Shown here: one piece after another, positions 59,246 through 64,000 of the stretch | Layout: the number at the start of each line of letters is the position of its first letter | Position numbering within the stretch: the stretch's first letter is position 1 | Origin: Erwinia mallotivora | Lineage (GTDB): Bacteria > Pseudomonadota > Gammaproteobacteria > Enterobacterales > Enterobacteriaceae | Reading direction: 5' to 3' | Assembly (NCBI RefSeq): GCF_000590885.1 | Contig: NZ_JFHN01000065.1 | Span: 1 to 64,000 of the forward strand | Length of the DNA: 64,000 bases | The notes under the pieces: generated by a model | Databases searched by the model: none | What the model was told of the DNA's origin: nothing | What the model saw: the letters and a program-made list of their open reading frames with translations, nothing else | Made by a program: the position numbers and the translations under genes

Positions 59246-61440
59246 TGAACGAATACCAGCGGCTGGATCCACGCATCCAGAAGTGGATATATCGGCAGGG
59301 ATGGGCCGATCTCCGAGAACTGCAAAAAAAAGCCGTTCCACCGATATTAGCGGGCGATCGGGATGTCCTGATCAGCGCCGCGACTGCCGCGGGTAAAACG
59401 GAAGCTTTTTTCCTGCCCGCCTGTTCTGCCATTGCGGATATTCAGGGCGGTTTTGGCATTCTATACATTAGCCCACTTAAGGCCCTGATTAACGATCAGT
59501 ATCGACGGCTGGAAAGCCTTGGCGATGCTCTGGATATGCCGGTCACGCCCTGGCATGGCGACGTTGCGCAGAGCAAGAAGCTGAAAGCGAAGAAAAACCC
59601 TGCCGGTATTTTGCTTATCACCCCGGAATCGCTGGAAGCGATGCTGATCCGCAATGCGGGATGGTTAAAGGAGGCTTTCGCTCCACTGGCATATATCGCC
59701 ATTGATGAATTCCACGCCTTCATCGGTTCTGAGCGGGGTATGCAACTTCTCTCTCTGTTAAATCGAATCGATCACCTGCTCGGAAGAATCGACAATCCAG
59801 TCCCCCGGGTCGCACTCAGCGCAACGCTGGGGGAACTGGAACGGGTGCCATTATCTCTGCGACCAAATCAACGTCTGCCCTGCGACATTATTACCGACAG
59901 TCAGACTCACGCCACGCTAAAAGTGCAGGTGAAAGGTTATCTGGAACCGCTAACCACCACAGTCCAGCAGCCACCGCCGTCGGCAGAGACGCAAATCTGC
60001 CATGATATCTTTCGCCTCTGTCGTGGTGATTCCCATCTGGTGTTCGCTAACAGTCGCAAACGGACCGAAAGCATTGCCGCTACGCTTAGCGATCTCAGTG
60101 AAGCGAGCATCGTTCCCAATGAGTTCTTCCCCCATCATGGATCGCTGTCCAGAGATCTGCGTGAAACGCTGGAACAGAGGCTTCAACAAGGCACCTTACC
60201 CACCACCGCCATCTGTACGATGACGCTGGAGCTTGGCATCGACATCGGCAAAGTCAGCTCCGTCGTGCAGGTTACTGCTCCTCATTCTGTCGCCAGCTTG
60301 CGCCAGCGTATGGGGCGTTCCGGTCGGCGCGACTCGCCTGCCGTATTGAGAATGCTGATTGCCGAACATGAACTGACGCCAACATCAGGCATTGTCGACC
60401 AGCTCAGGCTTCAGCTTGTTCAGTCGATGGCCATGATCCGTTTACTTATCGGCAGTAAATGGTTTGAGCCCGCCGATACCCGGCAGATGCACTATTCCAC
60501 CCTGTTCCATCAGATTCTGGCGATCGTGGCGCAGTGGGGAGGCGTACGTGCGGATCAGATTTGGTCACAGCTATGTCAACAAGGGCCATTTCAGAAAGTC
60601 CGAATCGATGACTTCAAAGCATTATTGAAACATATGGGGGAGCACCAGTTTCTGACCCAGCTATCAAGCGGCGAACTGGTTCTGGGCGTCGAGGGCGAAC
60701 GTCAGGTAAATCAATACACCTTCTATGCCGTATTCAGCACGCCGGAAGAGTTTCGTATTGTTGCAGGGAGCAAAACACTGGGCTCTATCCCCGTCGATTG
60801 CCCCCTGATGCCTGACCAACACATTATTTTCGGCGGTCGACGCTGGAAGGTCACCGATATCGATAGTGATAAAAAAGTCATTTACGTCGAGGCGACAAAG
60901 GGTGGGCAGCCGCCGTTATTTGGCGGACAAGGGATGTCCATTCATGATGTCGTCCGCCAGGAAATGCTCACCATTTATCGGGAGGGCGACTACCGCATCA
61001 CCATTGGCGATCGCAAGGCTGATTTTGCCGATACCTCGGCCAGAAACTTGTTCGATGAAGGGCTACGCTGCTTCCGCAACAATAATCTGACTTCGGAATG
61101 TTTTATTCAGCAGGGGCAGCATGTCTACATTCTTCCCTGGCTGGGCGATCAAACCGTAAACACGTTGTCGGCATTGCTTATCCAGCGCGGTTTCAAAGCA
61201 GGCTCATTTGCTGGTGTGGTTGAAATTGAAAAAACCACGGTAGCGGAAGTTAAACAGACGTTAGCCAACGCACTTCGGGAAGGTTTGCCCTCCGAATCCC
61301 GTCTTGCCGAAGGCATCGCTGAAAAGTGCCTCGAAAAATATGATGAGTATTTACCGGAGACGTTGCTGACGCAGGAGTATGGGTTACGCGCTTTTGATGT
61401 TGAGCGCGTGACGGAGTGGTTGCGGGAGCATTTACATTAA
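59242..61440 (+). CDS. Lhr-like SF2 DEAD/DEAH helicase
   Basis: A 732-residue superfamily 2 helicase. Motif I is TAAGKT (48-53) after LRELQKKAV (Q-motif position), motif Ia ISPLKAL, motif II DEFH (155-158), motif III ALSATLG, motif V ELGIDIGKV and motif VI QRMGRSGRR, all intact. The order and the spacing of the second RecA lobe resemble Lhr-type helicases. The C-terminal 250 residues are a family-specific extension (IFGGRRWKVTDID). It is coupled to the ATPase by an ATGA overlap and is followed after 10 bp by the large helicase gene. It should unwind or remodel DNA or RNA substrates in this system. Confidence 0.8.
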   Translation: MMNEYQRLDPRIQKWIYRQGWADLRELQKKAVPPILAGDRDVLISAATAAGKTEAFFLPACSAIADIQGGFGILYISPLKALINDQYRRLESLGDALDMPVTPWHGDVAQSKKLKAKKNPAGILLITPESLEAMLIRNAGWLKEAFAPLAYIAIDEFHAFIGSERGMQLLSLLNRIDHLLGRIDNPVPRVALSATLGELERVPLSLRPNQRLPCDIITDSQTHATLKVQVKGYLEPLTTTVQQPPPSAETQICHDIFRLCRGDSHLVFANSRKRTESIAATLSDLSEASIVPNEFFPHHGSLSRDLRETLEQRLQQGTLPTTAICTMTLELGIDIGKVSSVVQVTAPHSVASLRQRMGRSGRRDSPAVLRMLIAEHELTPTSGIVDQLRLQLVQSMAMIRLLIGSKWFEPADTRQMHYSTLFHQILAIVAQWGGVRADQIWSQLCQQGPFQKVRIDDFKALLKHMGEHQFLTQLSSGELVLGVEGERQVNQYTFYAVFSTPEEFRIVAGSKTLGSIPVDCPLMPDQHIIFGGRRWKVTDIDSDKKVIYVEATKGGQPPLFGGQGMSIHDVVRQEMLTIYREGDYRITIGDRKADFADTSARNLFDEGLRCFRNNNLTSECFIQQGQHVYILPWLGDQTVNTLSALLIQRGFKAGSFAGVVEIEKTTVAEVKQTLANALREGLPSESRLAEGIAEKCLEKYDEYLPETLLTQEYGLRAFDVERVTEWLREHLH

Positions 61441-61450
61441 GGGGAAGACA

Positions 61451-64000
61451 ATGAGAAAAAATTGGACTATTGAGGAAGATTGTAAGCTGCTAACCCTTGT
61501 GCGTCAGCACTTTTCCGCGCTGGTCAGCCATAATCGGCTGAATGCCACAATGCCATTTAGCCAGCAGCTCCACGCTACATTTGACTCACCTGACCGCGAT
61601 GCCGCAGCATTGCTGTATCGCCTCGAACAGGCAAAAATCCTGGGATTTGCCAGCCGTCCTGGAAGTGATCCCACTAAACAGCCGTTCCGCTGCCTGATAA
61701 ACAATGAGTTGGCGCTATACGATTACAGCCTCACCTTTCCCACTCTCAGAAAAGCATTGCATCCAGATATCGTCGCGGCAGCACTAAACCACTTTACGAT
61801 TAGCAACCCTCACGAGCCGCTATCCAATACTATCAATGAAATCGCGACAGCCTTGCATATTGCCCCCATGCAGGTGGAAAAGATTCTGCTCGAAAGCGAC
61901 CAAATAATCATCAATAGTTACCGTAAGTGTGAGCGTGTTGGAGAGAAAACTATCAATAATAATCTGCAAGATCTCATCTCCAGGCAAATTCCTGACACAA
62001 CGCTGGTCGAAGATATTAACGCTTGCCGCGCCCAAGTCTCTCAACTTTACCACGTGCATGAACGTGATGGCGCTGAGGTTATTTTCAGTTCCGACGGCAC
62101 GGGGTTCGGCAAAAGCTATGGCGTGATTCAAGGGTATGTTGAATATCTGGAACGTTTCGCCAAAACCCAGCAGCCAAATTACCTGTTTCCCGAAGGCGGC
62201 TTTACCAACCTGTTATTCATGTCGCCGCAAAAATCACAAATCGACCTGGACAGCAGCCAGAAAGAGAAAATTCTGGCCGCTGGTGGCGAGTTCATTTGCG
62301 TTCTCTCCCGTAATGATATTGCCGACCTTGATTTTATGGACTGGGCCTCTGGCCTGAAAAACCGCGAGCGCTATATTCAATGGTACGAAGGGGCGAAAGG
62401 TAGCAAATATATCGGCGGCGCTATGCGTTCGCTCAATTATCATGTTTCACAAATTGATCGCTGTGAAGAGCAGTTAAAAAAGCTGACAACATATGGTTCT
62501 CAGGATACCAACTACGAAAGAGAAATTCTCGAAGAGCAGCTAAAAAACTGTCGTCACAGTATCCGCAATACGATTGAGTCAGCCTGTAAATTACTATTTG
62601 GACCAGATAGTGAAAAAGCTTCCATTAAAGAATACATTCGTCGCGGACTCCAGGCGCGCCAGGAGCGAATGCAAAATGCGGAGACAGCGCGAAAGCCAGG
62701 AAAGCTTGAACCTAAGATAAGCGTACATGAAGTCTATTTCGAGCTTATCAAACAGGTATTGCCTTTCGAAGTTTGCCAGTACCGCCCGTCAGTGCTATTA
62801 ATGACCACGAATAAGTTCGACACATCAACTTACCGACTGGCGCCTCGTCAGCGAGGCGAAGGCGTACGTTTTGAGTCCGTAGGTTTCGACTTGCTGATTG
62901 GCGGTAAGCTGATTCCCAAAGATCCACAGATCAGCACCGTTGCGGCAGCCGGTCATACCGGGCAGGTTGCCTATCTTCGCGATGAACACCTCAGACGCAA
63001 TCCAGACTGTCCTTTTCGCCAGAAAAATATTCGCTTTACGGTGATAATCGATGAACTTCATGAAGCCTACACCCGCCTTGAAGAAACATGTCATGTAAAG
63101 CTAATCACACAGGAAAATAACCTGGCGCACGTTATTTCCGTCGCAGGACGTATTCACAACGCGGTACTCAGCCTGGAGCGCCGAAACAAGCCCAAAGAAG
63201 CACAAACGACCTTTGAGCAAGAGATGGTCAAATTCATCACTGCTCTGCGTAATTTACTGGCAGAAAAGTGCGAACTATCCCCCGGTACAACGCTGGGATC
63301 GATCCTGGAGATGTTTCGCGACCAGTTAGGGGCATTTGAAGTCAACGGCGACGCCGCCGAACGTATCATTTCCATCACCAGGAATGTGTTCAGCTTTAAC
63401 CCCAAAATGTACGTTAATGAAGAAGGGCTGAAACGCATTCGTATGCGTAACAGCGAAGGTGACATAACGCGCGCCGAGCTGTATTACGAAGTCGAAAATG
63501 ATGCCAGCGACACCAATCCCACCCTGCACGATCTGTTCCAGTTGGTCTCCGTCATCCTCTCCGCCTGTTCTGATATCACCAACCGACACTTTAAGCGCTG
63601 GGTAAAGAATGGCGGCCAGGATAACTCCAGCAGCCAGAATACACCTTTGGGCCAGTTTGTTGACGCAGCCAATAACGTAGCTGGCGTGGTGCGCCATATC
63701 TTCGATCGCACCACCGATGAAAACTTGTTGATTGATCATTTCTACACTTATCTGCAACCCAAAACCGTATTCACGATGACGCCGATAGCTGAACTCAATT
63801 ATGTGAACAAGGGAGCCGAGCGCACAATTATTCTGGCGTTCGAGATGGATCTGGTACAAGAGTTGCCTGAAGCCATGCTACTACGTTTATTAACCGGCAC
63901 GCACAATAAAGTGATTGGACTTAGCGCCACCAGTGGTTTTAGCCACACCAAAAACGGTAACTTCAATCGTCGCTTCCTGGCGCGCTATAGCCGCGACCTT
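61451..64000 (+). CDS. Very large SF2-type helicase, incomplete at the window end
   Basis: The open frame runs 850 codons from ATG 61451 to the last base without a stop. The ATG has a GGGGAAG site upstream. A helical N-terminal region of about 200 residues precedes Walker A GTGFGKS (216-222), then a long insertion with coiled-coil character, DELH (534-537, motif II) and LSATSG (824-829, motif III). The distance between motifs I and II (over 300 residues) is far longer than in usual SF2 helicases, so this is an unusual member with a large insertion. The second RecA lobe and any nuclease domain lie beyond the window. It is the fourth gene of the TerB operon. Confidence 0.75.
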   Translation, partial: MRKNWTIEEDCKLLTLVRQHFSALVSHNRLNATMPFSQQLHATFDSPDRDAAALLYRLEQAKILGFASRPGSDPTKQPFRCLINNELALYDYSLTFPTLRKALHPDIVAAALNHFTISNPHEPLSNTINEIATALHIAPMQVEKILLESDQIIINSYRKCERVGEKTINNNLQDLISRQIPDTTLVEDINACRAQVSQLYHVHERDGAEVIFSSDGTGFGKSYGVIQGYVEYLERFAKTQQPNYLFPEGGFTNLLFMSPQKSQIDLDSSQKEKILAAGGEFICVLSRNDIADLDFMDWASGLKNRERYIQWYEGAKGSKYIGGAMRSLNYHVSQIDRCEEQLKKLTTYGSQDTNYEREILEEQLKNCRHSIRNTIESACKLLFGPDSEKASIKEYIRRGLQARQERMQNAETARKPGKLEPKISVHEVYFELIKQVLPFEVCQYRPSVLLMTTNKFDTSTYRLAPRQRGEGVRFESVGFDLLIGGKLIPKDPQISTVAAAGHTGQVAYLRDEHLRRNPDCPFRQKNIRFTVIIDELHEAYTRLEETCHVKLITQENNLAHVISVAGRIHNAVLSLERRNKPKEAQTTFEQEMVKFITALRNLLAEKCELSPGTTLGSILEMFRDQLGAFEVNGDAAERIISITRNVFSFNPKMYVNEEGLKRIRMRNSEGDITRAELYYEVENDASDTNPTLHDLFQLVSVILSACSDITNRHFKRWVKNGGQDNSSSQNTPLGQFVDAANNVAGVVRHIFDRTTDENLLIDHFYTYLQPKTVFTMTPIAELNYVNKGAERTIILAFEMDLVQELPEAMLLRLLTGTHNKVIGLSATSGFSHTKNGNFNRRFLARYSRDL

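Noticed and set aside
1..64000. CRISPR array
   Set aside because: No regularly spaced short direct repeats were seen in the window.

Overview
The window is chromosomal DNA of a gamma-proteobacterium of the order Enterobacterales. The order serA-rpiA-argP-yggE-argO-mscS-fbaA-pgk-epd-tktA-loiP-speB-speA-yqgB-metK-galP-sprT-endA-rsmE-gshB-yqgE-yqgF-yggR-yggS-yggT-rdgB-hemW-yggN-yggL-trmB-mutY-yggX-mltC-speC-tRNA-Phe follows the Escherichia coli chromosome almost gene for gene. A bactofilin gene between epd and tktA, the absence of yggU and the repeat types suggest a plant- or insect-associated relative such as Erwinia or Pantoea. That placement is inference, not proof.

Layout. 1-1305: an IS3-family insertion sequence that landed just beyond the serA terminator. 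1.3-30.3 kb: conserved core (serine synthesis, pentose phosphate and lower glycolysis, polyamine synthesis, SAM synthesis, glutathione synthesis, nucleotide-pool and cofactor housekeeping). Recognisable control sites are a Cra box before epd, tandem MetJ-like boxes before metK, and GalR and CRP boxes before galP. endA carries one in-frame amber codon before its active site. 30.3-36.9 kb: an AT-rich insertion where E. coli has yggM-ansB. It holds a 1516-residue toxin- or effector-like protein whose C-terminus resembles the anthrax edema factor/ExoY nucleotidyl cyclase family. Two copies of a MITE-like repeat lie either side of the toxin-yggN segment. 36.9-46.5 kb: core again, with a small accessory operon (PEP-hydrolase-like and Tm-1-like proteins plus a divergent TetR regulator) between mltC and speC.

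46.5-64 kb: a genomic island at tRNA-Phe. It starts with a decayed P4-type integrase, a second decayed tyrosine recombinase on the other strand, and phage/satellite regulatory relics (Ner-like, Ash-like). It continues as a dense defence cluster: an RloC/PrrC-like anticodon-nuclease candidate, an AbiEi/AbiEii toxin-antitoxin pair, and a tightly packed operon of a membrane-anchored TerB-N/TerB/TerB-C protein, a P-loop ATPase of the BREX-associated type, an Lhr-like SF2 helicase and a very large second helicase that runs off the window end. I do not recognise this four-gene operon as a named defence system, and it is the best candidate for something undescribed. Its genes overlap or nearly touch, which implies co-translation and joint function. 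The anchored TerB protein would place a two-helicase DNA-processing machine at the inner membrane.
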